In this document: piece by piece, positions 39,525 through 47,647 of the stretch | Layout of the letters: every line of letters starts with the position of its first letter | Position numbering within the stretch: the first letter of the stretch is position 1 | Source: Aureimonas sp. AU12 | Lineage (GTDB): Bacteria > Pseudomonadota > Alphaproteobacteria > Rhizobiales > Rhizobiaceae | DNA length: 64,000 nt | Direction: 5' to 3' | NCBI RefSeq assembly: GCF_001463705.1 | Contig: NZ_BBWH01000022.1 | Span: 1 to 64,000 of the forward strand | Position numbers and translations under genes: made by a program | Notes under the pieces: generated by a model | The model's input: the letters and a program-made list of their open reading frames with translations, nothing else | Told to the model about the DNA's origin: nothing | Databases searched by the model: none

Positions 39525-41150
39525 TCAGGGCGACGGCGAGGCCGTCTTGATCTCGCATCCGGCCCGGATCGCCTCGATCTCGGCCCGCGCCTCGGCGCTC
39601 GCGAGGCCCCGCAGCGCGATGTCGGTGCGCCGGCGCAGGATGTCGTCGCCCGTGCGAACGCGCTCGTTCGAGGCGATCCAGGCGATCTCCGCGACATGAT
39701 AGTCCCGCAGGCTGGCCAGCGTCTCGCCGTCCGATCCGCCGATCGCCGCGGCGACCGCTCGGGCGCGCGTGCCGTAGCGCGAGAGAAGCCGCTCGCCGAC
39801 ATCGGCGTCGGCGTTCGCCGAGCCCGCCAGTTCGGCGACGAGGCGCGCGCGCTCCGGCGCGGTGCGCGGAAAACCGCGCCCCCCGCCGATGGGCAGTTCG
39901 GCGGTGGAGGCCAGGCGCGGGCGACCGAGACGGGCGAGGATGCGATCCGTCACCTCTTCCGAGAAGCCGCGATAGGTCGTCCACTTGCCGCCGATCAGCG
40001 ACAGGACGGGGATCTCGGTGCCCGGCAGCTTGTCCTCGGCGATCGAATGATCGCGGCTGATGGCGCCGGGATCGGAAACATCGGCACGCGGCAGAGGGCG
40101 AACGCCGCAGAAGGCGAAGACGACATCCTCGCGGCTGAGCTGGATGGCGGGAAACACCTCGGCCACGACCGCGATGAGATAGTCGGTCTCGGCCCGGCTC
40201 GCTTGCGCCTCGTCGGGATCGCCGACGGGAATGTCGGTGGAGCCGATCAGCACCTTGCCCTTGAACGGGTAGAGGAGGTTCACGCGCCCGTCGGCCGAGC
40301 CGAAATAGACCATGCGCCCGCCAAGCGCCGCCAGAAGCGCGGGGCTGTCCACCACCACGTGCGAGCCCTTCGTGCCGCCCATGTAGCGACTGTTCAGGCC
40401 GAGCGCGGCGTTGACGCCGTCGATCCAGGCGCCGCCCGCGTTGACGACGACATCCGCGGTGAACCGGCTGGTCTCGCCCGTCAGCGTATCGGCGATCTCG
40501 ATGACGCCGCCGGCCGTGCCGCGAACGCTGGCATAGGTGCGAACCACGCTCGCGGAATGGTCGGCGAGGGCATCCTCCACGAGTTCGAAGCCGAGCCGTT
40601 CGGCATGGTCGAGCCGGGCTTCGTAATAGAGGCCGACGGCTGATATCGTGGGGTCGAGCCCCGGCAGTTCGGCCTGCGCCTGGCGCCGTCCGATGAAGCG
40701 ATGCACCGGCATGGCGCGGAACCGCCGTCCGAAGACGTCGTAGAGCGTCAGCCCGAGCTTGGTGATGAGGACGCCGCGGTCGTTGAGCCTGGCGGACAGG
40801 CCGAGGAAGCGGCGGATCGAGGGCACGATGCCGCCGAACCAGGACCGGATCGGCAGGGCGGTCTCCAGCGGGGTCACGACATGCGGCGCGTTGCGCAGGA
40901 GAATGTTGCGCTCCTCGGCGGACTGGCGCACCAGCCGGAACTCGCCGGTCTCCAAATATTTGAGCCCGCCATGCATGAGGCGCGACGAGGCCTCGCTCGC
41001 ACCCGAGCAGATGTCGGCGCGGTCGATCAGCAGACAGTCGACACCCTGCAGGCAGAGGTCGCGGAACGTGCCGACGCCGTTGATGCCCGCGCCGATGATG
41101 GCGACGCTGACATGCCGGGGCGTGACGGGGAGCGGTTCGAACGCGGTCAT
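39525..41150 (-). CDS. FAD-dependent glycerol-3-phosphate dehydrogenase-like protein (GlpD/EryB type)
   Basis: A 541-residue flavoprotein. The FAD dinucleotide motif is VAIIGAGINGVGTFRDL at about 16-32. It is followed by SRLMHGGLKYLE, the HGG block shared by GlpD and the erythritol-phosphate dehydrogenase EryB, and GGKWTTYRGFSEEVTDRIL. The C-terminal DAO_C-like domain is present. It oxidises a polyol phosphate and gives electrons to quinone. Its neighbours (PfkB kinase, zinc dehydrogenase, sugar ABC, SorC regulator) point to a polyol other than glycerol. Confidence 0.88.
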   Translation of the reverse strand: MTAFEPLPVTPRHVSVAIIGAGINGVGTFRDLCLQGVDCLLIDRADICSGASEASSRLMHGGLKYLETGEFRLVRQSAEERNILLRNAPHVVTPLETALPIRSWFGGIVPSIRRFLGLSARLNDRGVLITKLGLTLYDVFGRRFRAMPVHRFIGRRQAQAELPGLDPTISAVGLYYEARLDHAERLGFELVEDALADHSASVVRTYASVRGTAGGVIEIADTLTGETSRFTADVVVNAGGAWIDGVNAALGLNSRYMGGTKGSHVVVDSPALLAALGGRMVYFGSADGRVNLLYPFKGKVLIGSTDIPVGDPDEAQASRAETDYLIAVVAEVFPAIQLSREDVVFAFCGVRPLPRADVSDPGAISRDHSIAEDKLPGTEIPVLSLIGGKWTTYRGFSEEVTDRILARLGRPRLASTAELPIGGGRGFPRTAPERARLVAELAGSANADADVGERLLSRYGTRARAVAAAIGGSDGETLASLRDYHVAEIAWIASNERVRTGDDILRRRTDIALRGLASAEARAEIEAIRAGCEIKTASPSP

Positions 41151-41152
41151 TG

Positions 41153-42187
41153 TCAGGATACGATGGCGACCTTGATGGCGTCGCCGCGTGCCGCCGTCGC
41201 CAGTGCCTCCGAGATCGCCGGCAGGGCGAAGCGGTGGGTGAGGAAGGGTTTGGTATCGAGCTGGCCGGAGGCGATCAGGTTCAGCGATTGTTCGAACTGA
41301 AGCCGCGACAGGCCGAAGGATCCGGTGACGATCAACTCGTTGTAGTGGATGGCGTTGACGTCGAGCGCGGCCATCTCGCCCTTCGAGAAGCCCGCAAAGA
41401 GACTGACGCGGCCACGAAGGCGCGCGAGCCCCAGCGCATCGTTGGCGAGCGAGGGCACGCCGATGGCGACGATCACGACATCGGCGCCGATGCCCCCGGA
41501 CTCAGCCCGCACGATCGCCGAGAGGTCCTCTGCGACGGGATCGACCACGATGTCGGCGCCGGCCGCGAGCGCTGCGGCGCGCCGGCCGGCATTGGGCTCG
41601 GACACGATGATGCGGCGCGCGCCCGACAGGCGGGCGACCTTGACGTGGAGCAGGCCGATCGGGCCGGAGCCAAGAATGGCGACGACATCGCCGCGCTCGA
41701 CGCCGACCCGTTCCTGCCCGTTGATCACGCAGGCCAGCGGCTCGGCGAGCGCCGCCTCCTCGAAGCTGATGCCCGCGGGCATGGGAAAGACGTTGCCGGT
41801 CTCGAGCGCCCGTCCGGGAATGCGAACGTATTCGGCAAACGCCCCGTCGACCTCGTAGCCGATGGCGGTAAGGTTTGCACAAAGGTTCTCGGCGCCGCGC
41901 CGGCAATAGGCGCAATGTCCGCAGGCGATGGCGGGATCGACGCAGATGGCGTCGCCGACCTTGAAGCGGGTCGATCCGCCGTTGTCGACGATCTCGCCGG
42001 AAAATTCGTGGCCGAGGACGCTGGGATAGCGCACGCCCATGGTCTTGCGCCCGGTGACGATGCGGATGTCGGTGCCGCAGATCGTGGCGGCGCGAACGCG
42101 CAGCACAAGGTCGCCGCGCTCGGGGACGGGGTCCGCGATATCGTCGAAGAGCACGTCGTTGGGGGCACGCAGGAGGGCGGCTTTCAT
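41153..42187 (-). CDS. Zinc-dependent alcohol/polyol dehydrogenase
   Basis: A 344-residue medium-chain dehydrogenase. The catalytic zinc region is CGTDIRIVTG and GHEFSGEIVDNG. The structural zinc loop holds CGHCAYCRRGAENLC. The nucleotide fold begins VVAILGSGPIGLLHVKVARL. It resembles sorbitol/L-threonine-type dehydrogenases. ATG 42187 has AGGGA nine bases upstream; the longer open frame reaches into the divergent gene and is not real. It is first in the minus-strand unit and may oxidise the transported polyol to a ketose for the kinase. Confidence 0.9.
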   Translation of the reverse strand: MKAALLRAPNDVLFDDIADPVPERGDLVLRVRAATICGTDIRIVTGRKTMGVRYPSVLGHEFSGEIVDNGGSTRFKVGDAICVDPAIACGHCAYCRRGAENLCANLTAIGYEVDGAFAEYVRIPGRALETGNVFPMPAGISFEEAALAEPLACVINGQERVGVERGDVVAILGSGPIGLLHVKVARLSGARRIIVSEPNAGRRAAALAAGADIVVDPVAEDLSAIVRAESGGIGADVVIVAIGVPSLANDALGLARLRGRVSLFAGFSKGEMAALDVNAIHYNELIVTGSFGLSRLQFEQSLNLIASGQLDTKPFLTHRFALPAISEALATAARGDAIKVAIVS

Positions 42188-42253
42188 GGATCGGATCCCT
42201 CGAACCAGGACGCTGGGCAGCGCGGTTTGGCAGGGGTAGGCCGATTTTATGTG

Positions 42254-42449
42254 ATTTGCAAATGTAAAATGTTCAGATGCTTGATGGGGCTTGGACGCAG
42301 TGCAAGCTGCCAAGTTTACAGCAGAAACTCGCACCCACATCAAAGATATTCGACCATGCACGCGTAGAGCATTCGGCCAAGCCGGTGCAAAAACGATCGG
42401 CGATGAACAAATGTGTTGACGAACATCTGCCGTTCGGTTGATCATTTGT
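42254..42449. promoter_or_regulatory. Divergent control region with CAAATG-type half sites
   Basis: The 355-bp gap between the dehydrogenase and the binding-protein gene has an AT-rich patch with the perfect palindrome ATTTGCAAAT (42254-42263). Further on is the inverted pair ACAAATG (42407-42413) and CATTTGT (42443-42449). A possible promoter lies between the pair (TTGACG at 42416-42421 and TGATCA at 42439-42444, 17 bp apart). The repeated RCAAATG halves suggest one regulator, most simply the SorC protein encoded at 46263. These sites were found by eye. Confidence 0.45.
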
Positions 42450-42542
42450 GCGTCAAGGGCCGCGGGAGACGGTCGCCGCAAGGCTGGATGGCGACCATCC
42501 GCTGACGTCAGGGCCTTGGCCCGCTTCGGGAGGAAATCGAAC

Positions 42543-43490
42543 ATGCGGAATGGAACTCTGTCGGCCGTCCTCATCGGCTGCACGCTGATCGGCACGGCAC
42601 TGCCGGCGCTGGCCCAGAGCCAGCAGGACCTGATCAAGCCGATCGACAAGGAGCTGACCTTCGTCTTCATCCCGAAGGTCATCCATCCCTGGTACGACGT
42701 GGTGCGCCAGGGCGGCCAGTTCGCGGTGGACGAGTTCGCCAAGGAGGGCATCAAGATCAACATGATCTGGGATCAGCCGCCGCAGGCCGACGTCGCCGAC
42801 CAGAACCAGCGCATCGAGGCCAATATCGGCCGCAAGCCCGACGGCCTCGCCGTCGCGTGTCTCGATCAGGCCACCAACGTCCAGCTCCTGGGCGAGGCGC
42901 GCGAGGCCGGCGTCAACACGATTACGTTCAACTCGTTCTGCTCGCCGGACTTCGCCTTCGTCGGCCAGAAGGACAGCTTCGGCGACGGCTACGATCTCGG
43001 CAAGTTCCTCGCCGAGCATATCGGCGGCGAGGGCAATGTCGGCGTCCTCTCGGGTTCGCTCACCGCCACCGACCATGTCGAGCGCATCAAGGGCTTCAAG
43101 AAGGCGCTCGAGGAGTTCCCGAAGGTCAAGATCGTCTTCGAGCAGCCCGACGACGACGTTCTCGAGAATGCCGTGTCGCTGACCGAGAACGCGCTGCAGG
43201 CCCATCCCGACATCAAGGGCTTCTTCGGCTGCAACGCCTCCAACCCGATCGGCATCGCGCGCGCCGTGCAGAACGCCGGCAAGGCGGGCACCGTCGCCGT
43301 GGTCGGCATGGACGATCTGCCCGAGGCCGTGGATTTCGTGAAGGAGGGCGTCATCACCGCGCTGAAGGCCCAGCGCCAGTGGGACATCGGCTACTGGGCG
43401 GTCAAGTACATGGTCGCCATGAACCAGAACCACACGATCCCGATGGACCACAACACCGGCTCGCGGCTGATCACCAAGGACTCGATGTAA
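42543..43490 (+). CDS. Sugar ABC transporter substrate-binding protein, ribose type
   Basis: A 315-residue periplasmic binding protein. The signal peptide runs to about residue 24 (LPALAQS). The fold starts FVFIPKVIHPWYDVVRQGGQ and contains GLAVACLDQA, GNVGVLSGSLTATDHVERIK and a terminal DHNTGSRLITKDS. GGGAGGA precedes the ATG by eight bases. It is first in an SBP-ATPase-permease-regulator series. The ligand, probably a pentose or polyol, cannot be read from the sequence. Confidence 0.92.
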   Translation: MRNGTLSAVLIGCTLIGTALPALAQSQQDLIKPIDKELTFVFIPKVIHPWYDVVRQGGQFAVDEFAKEGIKINMIWDQPPQADVADQNQRIEANIGRKPDGLAVACLDQATNVQLLGEAREAGVNTITFNSFCSPDFAFVGQKDSFGDGYDLGKFLAEHIGGEGNVGVLSGSLTATDHVERIKGFKKALEEFPKVKIVFEQPDDDVLENAVSLTENALQAHPDIKGFFGCNASNPIGIARAVQNAGKAGTVAVVGMDDLPEAVDFVKEGVITALKAQRQWDIGYWAVKYMVAMNQNHTIPMDHNTGSRLITKDSM

Positions 43491-43502
43491 CGTCGGGCGG
43501 GA

Positions 43503-43524
43503 CCGGGCGCGCCAGCGCGCCCGG
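43503..43524 (+). terminator. Stem-loop after the binding-protein gene
   Basis: CCGGGCGCG and CGCGCCCGG form a perfect 9-bp stem with a CCAG loop, 12 bases after the stop codon and 23 before the ATPase start. It has the same place and likely role (mRNA protection or partial termination) as the hairpins in the other two ABC operons. Confidence 0.6.
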
Positions 43525-43547
43525 CCGCTGGCCAAGGAGGGATCTCG

Positions 43548-45038
43548 ATGGACGCCATCGCCACCGCCTTCGAGGCGCGCAGCGTATCCAAGAGCTTCGG
43601 CGTGGTGCAGGCGCTTCGCGACGTCAGCGTCTCGATCCGGGCCGGCGAGGTCCATGCGATCATCGGCGAGAACGGCGCCGGCAAGTCGACCCTGATGAAC
43701 GTCATCTGCGGACGAATGCGCCCGACCGCCGGCACGCTGCACGTCGACGGCGCCGAGGCGCAGTTCCATTCGCCGGGCGAGGCGCAGCGCGCCGGCATCG
43801 CCATCGCGCCGCAGGAGATTAACCTCGTGCCGGCGCTCAGCGTCTGCGAGAACATCCTGCTCGGCGCCGAGGTGACGCGCGGCCTTCGCATCGACTGGCG
43901 CGCCACGCGCGAGGAGGCGCTGACCCACCTCCATGCCGTCGACGATACGATCGACGGCGAGGCACGCGTCGAAACCTTGTCGAAGGCGCAGCAGCAACTC
44001 GTCCAGATCGCCCGCGCCGTCGCCACGAAGGCGCGAATCCTCATCTTCGACGAGCCGACCGCGGCGCTGACGATGCGCGAAACCGAGAAGCTCTACGCCT
44101 TCATCCGGCGCTTTCGCGAGGGCGGCGGCGCGGTCTTCTACATCTCGCACCGGCTCGACGAGATCCTGATGCTCGCCGACCGCATCACCGTGCTGCGCGA
44201 CGGCGCCTTCGTCGGCGAACTCGACCCCAGGCGTGCGACGAAGGGGGAGATGGTGTCCCTGATGGCGGGGCGCGACGTCGTCCTCTCGCATCACATGCCG
44301 CGCCGCCTCGAAGACCGGCCAGTGGTGCTCAAGGTGTCCGGCCTGACGCGCGCCGGCGAGTTCGAGGACGTCTCGTTCGAGCTGCACGAGGGGGAGGTCC
44401 TCGGCATGTCCGGCCTGATCGGCGCCGGCCGCACCGAAGTCGCCAAATGCCTCTTCGGGCTGACGCGGCCGCAGGCGGGAACGGTCGAAATCTTCGGCGA
44501 CGCGCGCCCCGTCGCGGATCCCGCCGATGCCATCGCGCGCGGCCTCGTCTACCTGCCGGAGGAGCGCAAGCAGGAGGGGATCTTCCCGCTGCTCTCGATC
44601 GCCGAGAACCTCACCATCGCCACGCTCGACCGGTTTCGAAGGCCCGCCTGGATGGATTTCGCGGCGATGGGGCGCACCGTCGAGGATTATGTCGACAAGC
44701 TGCGCATCAAGATCGGTTCGCCGGGCGACCCCATCACCAGCCTGTCGGGCGGCAACCAGCAGAAGGTCATTCTCGCCCGCTGGCTCTCGAAGAATTCGCG
44801 CATCCTCATCCTCGACGAGCCGACCCGCGGCATCGACGTCGCCGCCAAATCCGAGATCCAGGGCGTCCTCGACGTTCTGACCGCGCAGGGGCTGTCGATC
44901 ATCTACATCTCGTCCGAGCTCGAGGAGGTCCTCAACGTCTCCGACCGGATCGTCGTGATGCACGAAGGCCGGGTGAAGGGCACGCCGCGCACCGAGGACA
45001 TGACCCAGGAAGCGCTGCTGCAGCTCGCCATGAGTTGA
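43548..45038 (+). CDS. Sugar ABC transporter ATP-binding protein, RbsA type
   Basis: A 496-residue double ATPase. Domain one has GENGAGKST and LIFDEPTAALT, and its signature loop is the weak LSKAQQQLVQIARA. Domain two has the degenerate Walker A GLIGAGRTE, signature LSGGNQQKVILARWL and LILDEPTRGIDVAAKSE. It powers the permease that follows after 106 bp. Confidence 0.93.
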   Translation: MDAIATAFEARSVSKSFGVVQALRDVSVSIRAGEVHAIIGENGAGKSTLMNVICGRMRPTAGTLHVDGAEAQFHSPGEAQRAGIAIAPQEINLVPALSVCENILLGAEVTRGLRIDWRATREEALTHLHAVDDTIDGEARVETLSKAQQQLVQIARAVATKARILIFDEPTAALTMRETEKLYAFIRRFREGGGAVFYISHRLDEILMLADRITVLRDGAFVGELDPRRATKGEMVSLMAGRDVVLSHHMPRRLEDRPVVLKVSGLTRAGEFEDVSFELHEGEVLGMSGLIGAGRTEVAKCLFGLTRPQAGTVEIFGDARPVADPADAIARGLVYLPEERKQEGIFPLLSIAENLTIATLDRFRRPAWMDFAAMGRTVEDYVDKLRIKIGSPGDPITSLSGGNQQKVILARWLSKNSRILILDEPTRGIDVAAKSEIQGVLDVLTAQGLSIIYISSELEEVLNVSDRIVVMHEGRVKGTPRTEDMTQEALLQLAMS

Positions 45039-45144
45039 GCCGCGCTCCGGCCGGCATGTCCTCAAAGACCGACAGTCGCGGGCGAGAGGCGAACGGCCGG
45101 CCCGCTCTCCTTTCGACCCGATCCCATTTCCAAGAGGCATCGTC

Positions 45145-46137
45145 ATGACCAACACCGTTCTGGCCGAAGGTCGCAGGCGACGGGCCGCCGCACCATCCCT
45201 CCTGTCCCGGTTCAAGTCCTGGGAGGCGAGCGGCATCCTCATCGCGCTCGTCGCCTTCACGATCCTCCTGTCGATCGCGGCGCCGAACTTCCTGTCGAGC
45301 TACAATCTCACCGTGGTCGCACGCGCCGCCGCCTTCGTCGGTCTCGTCGCCCTCGGGCAGACGCTCGTGCTGCTCCTCGGCGGCATCGACCTGTCGGTGG
45401 GCACGTCGGCGGGGCTCTCGGCGATCATCGGCTCGCTGCTGCTGACGGCGGTCGGCGTCCATCCCTATCTGGTGCTGCCGCTGGCGGCCGGTTTCGGGAT
45501 GTGCCTCGGCCTCGTCAACGGCTTCCTCATCGCCTATCTCAGGCTAAACCCGTTCATCGTGACGCTGGCGACCGGCGAGATCTTCGCCGGCCTCACCCTC
45601 GTCATCACCGAAGGCTATCCGATCCGCCCGCTCGGCGCGCAGTTCCGCGTCTTCGGCCAGGGCGAACTTCTCGGCCTGCCGGTGCCCGTCTGGTTCTTCC
45701 TCGTCGCCTCCGCGATCCTGATCTGGATGCTGCGGCACACCAAGTTCGGCCGAAACATCTTCGCCATCGGCGGCAACCGCGACGCCGCGACGCTGGTGGG
45801 CATCCGCATCCGCCGCGTCGAGCTGCTCGTCTACGGACTGGCCGGCATGTTCGCGGCGCTGGCGGGCATGCTCTATGCCAGCCGCATGGACGCCGGCCAG
45901 CCCTCGGTCGGCGAGGGCTGGATGCTCCAGGCGATCACCGCCGCGATCATCGGCGGTACCAGCCTTCGCGGCGGGCAGGGCACGATCGTGGGAACCGTTC
46001 TCGGCGCCCTGCTCCTGGCGATGCTCGCCAACGGCACCGTGCTCCTCAACGTCTCCGGCTTCTGGCAGCGGGTGATCGTCGGCCTCGTCGTTCTCGTCGC
46101 CATTCTCGTCGACCTCGCACGCCGCCATCGCAGCTGA
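45145..46137 (+). CDS. Sugar ABC transporter permease, RbsC type
   Basis: A 330-residue permease of the BPD_transp_2 family with about eight to ten membrane segments. It has LVLLLGGIDLSVGTSAGLSA (family motif), RHTKFGRNIFAIGGNRDAAT, and AAIIGGTSLRGGQGTIVGT near the C-terminus. It completes the transporter and is followed after 125 bp by the SorC-type regulator. Confidence 0.92.
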   Translation: MTNTVLAEGRRRRAAAPSLLSRFKSWEASGILIALVAFTILLSIAAPNFLSSYNLTVVARAAAFVGLVALGQTLVLLLGGIDLSVGTSAGLSAIIGSLLLTAVGVHPYLVLPLAAGFGMCLGLVNGFLIAYLRLNPFIVTLATGEIFAGLTLVITEGYPIRPLGAQFRVFGQGELLGLPVPVWFFLVASAILIWMLRHTKFGRNIFAIGGNRDAATLVGIRIRRVELLVYGLAGMFAALAGMLYASRMDAGQPSVGEGWMLQAITAAIIGGTSLRGGQGTIVGTVLGALLLAMLANGTVLLNVSGFWQRVIVGLVVLVAILVDLARRHRS

Positions 46138-46262
46138 ACCGAGACACCGCATCCCGAGCGGGCCCGCCCGCCCGGGCATCGTGGACGAGGAAGGGGCTGT
46201 CGGAACCGGGCGCGGACGCTTTATCACCGCACGATCGGTTCTCTCCCAGCGAAAGGCTCTTC

Positions 46263-47201
46263 GTGTCCAACGAAAGCGAAGACATCAAGGCGCGGGCCGC
46301 CTGGCTCTACTACATGGAGGGGCTGACGCAGGATCAGGTGGCCCAGATCCTGAACCTCACGCGCACGAAGGTGCTGCGCATGCTGGCGGCTGCCCGCGAG
46401 GACGGCACCGTGCAGATCCGGGTCACCTCGCCGATCGCCCATTGCGCGCGGCTCGAGCGCGAGGTGCGCGCGCGCTTCTCCATGGAGCGCGTCGTCGTGG
46501 TGCCGAACCCGCAGGACGAGGCCAAGGTCCCCTCCGTCATCGGCGCGGCGCTCGGCCAGCTTCTGCCCGACCTCCTCGTGGACGGCATGACGATCGGGCT
46601 CGGCTGGGGGCGCACGCTCTCCTCCAGCCTGCCTTTCCTCCTGCCGATGGGCCATGCCCGCTCCACCACCATCTCGATGCTCGGCGGGCTGACCCATGTC
46701 AGCTCCTCCAACCCCTCCGAGTTCGCCTGGCGCTTCGCCGACCGGCTGGGCGGCGACTGCTACATGCTGGCCGGCCCGGTCTTCGCGCCCGATCGCGCGA
46801 CGCGCGACGCGCTCGTCGGCCATCGCGGCATCGCCGAGGTGTTCCGGCGCACCGACCGGCTGGATCTCGCCATCTGCAGCGTCGGCGACTTCACGCGCGA
46901 CTCGATCTTCGTCCAGTACGGGCTGCTGGAGCGCGCCGACCTCGATTCGCTGGAGCGCGCCGGGGCGGTGGGCGACATTCTCTGCCGGTTCATCGATGCC
47001 GACGGTGCCGTCCTCGACCATTTCGTCAACGACCGCGTGCTCGCCGTCGATCCGCGCCAGCTGACGCAGGCCCGCCGCACGATCCTGGCGTCCGGCGGCT
47101 GGTCGAAGTTTCCCGCCATCAAGGCCGCGATGACCCTGCTGCAGCCCGACATCCTCGTCACCGACGAGCGGACCGCCGAACGGCTTCTCGACGGCGCCTG
47201 A
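46263..47201 (+). CDS. SorC-family transcriptional regulator
   Basis: A 312-residue sugar-responsive regulator. The N-terminal helix-turn-helix is WLYYMEGLTQDQVAQILNLT with RTKVLRMLAAAREDG (residues 13-50). The C-terminal sugar-binding domain (putative SorC/DeoR-like effector domain) includes TIGLGWGRTLSSSL and DILVTDERTAERLL. I chose GTG 46263, preceded by AAGG at six bases; the longer open frame runs through the permease and is a shadow. It likely controls both sides of the polyol module through the CAAATG-type sites. Confidence 0.9.
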   Translation: MSNESEDIKARAAWLYYMEGLTQDQVAQILNLTRTKVLRMLAAAREDGTVQIRVTSPIAHCARLEREVRARFSMERVVVVPNPQDEAKVPSVIGAALGQLLPDLLVDGMTIGLGWGRTLSSSLPFLLPMGHARSTTISMLGGLTHVSSSNPSEFAWRFADRLGGDCYMLAGPVFAPDRATRDALVGHRGIAEVFRRTDRLDLAICSVGDFTRDSIFVQYGLLERADLDSLERAGAVGDILCRFIDADGAVLDHFVNDRVLAVDPRQLTQARRTILASGGWSKFPAIKAAMTLLQPDILVTDERTAERLLDGA

Positions 47202-47298
47202 CGGGAGCCCGCCTTGCGATGCCGCGGGGGCCTGTAAACGGCGATCCATGCTATGGGCGACGTCGAAGCCACTTCGGCGCATCGGGAGTTTGAGGAAC

Positions 47299-47625
47299 AT
47301 GGCGCGCAAGATCCGGGATGAGAGCTGGAACACCGACGAGCCCGCCGAGAGCGCGCCGGCCGAGCTGTGCTGGCTTTGCGGGCGACCGCTCGGCAAGACC
47401 GTGGACCGCTTCCACCCCATCCCGAAGAGCCGGGGTGGGCGCGACACCGTGCCGGTCCATCCGATCTGCCGCGAGACGATCGACGCCAACTTCTCGGCCG
47501 GCGAACTCGTCCGCCACGCCGAAAACTCCATCCCGCTCAGCGACAACGAGACGGTCGCGCGCTTCATCAAATGGGTCGCCAACAAACCCGCCGACTTCCA
47601 CTCCGCGACGAAGGCGGGCCGATAG
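47299..47625 (+). CDS. Small HNH-like zinc protein
   Basis: A 108-residue protein with Cys24-x2-Cys27, then DRFHPIPKSRGGRDTVPVHP with His39, and His54-x2-Cys57. This is an HNH-endonuclease-like layout (CxxC, central His, HxxC). The family is common as 'HNH endonuclease' or hypothetical proteins in alphaproteobacteria. Whether it cuts DNA is unknown. ATG 47299 has GAGG just before it; an upstream in-frame TTG is less likely. It lies between the SorC gene and a convergent efflux gene. Confidence 0.75.
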   Translation: MARKIRDESWNTDEPAESAPAELCWLCGRPLGKTVDRFHPIPKSRGGRDTVPVHPICRETIDANFSAGELVRHAENSIPLSDNETVARFIKWVANKPADFHSATKAGR

Positions 47626-47647
47626 CGCCTTCACGCGCAAGGCGGCG

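Noticed and set aside
42453-45260. 935-codon minus-strand open frame opposite the second sugar ABC operon
   Set aside because: Same cause: it mirrors the binding-protein and ATPase genes, and its composition is unlike any protein family.
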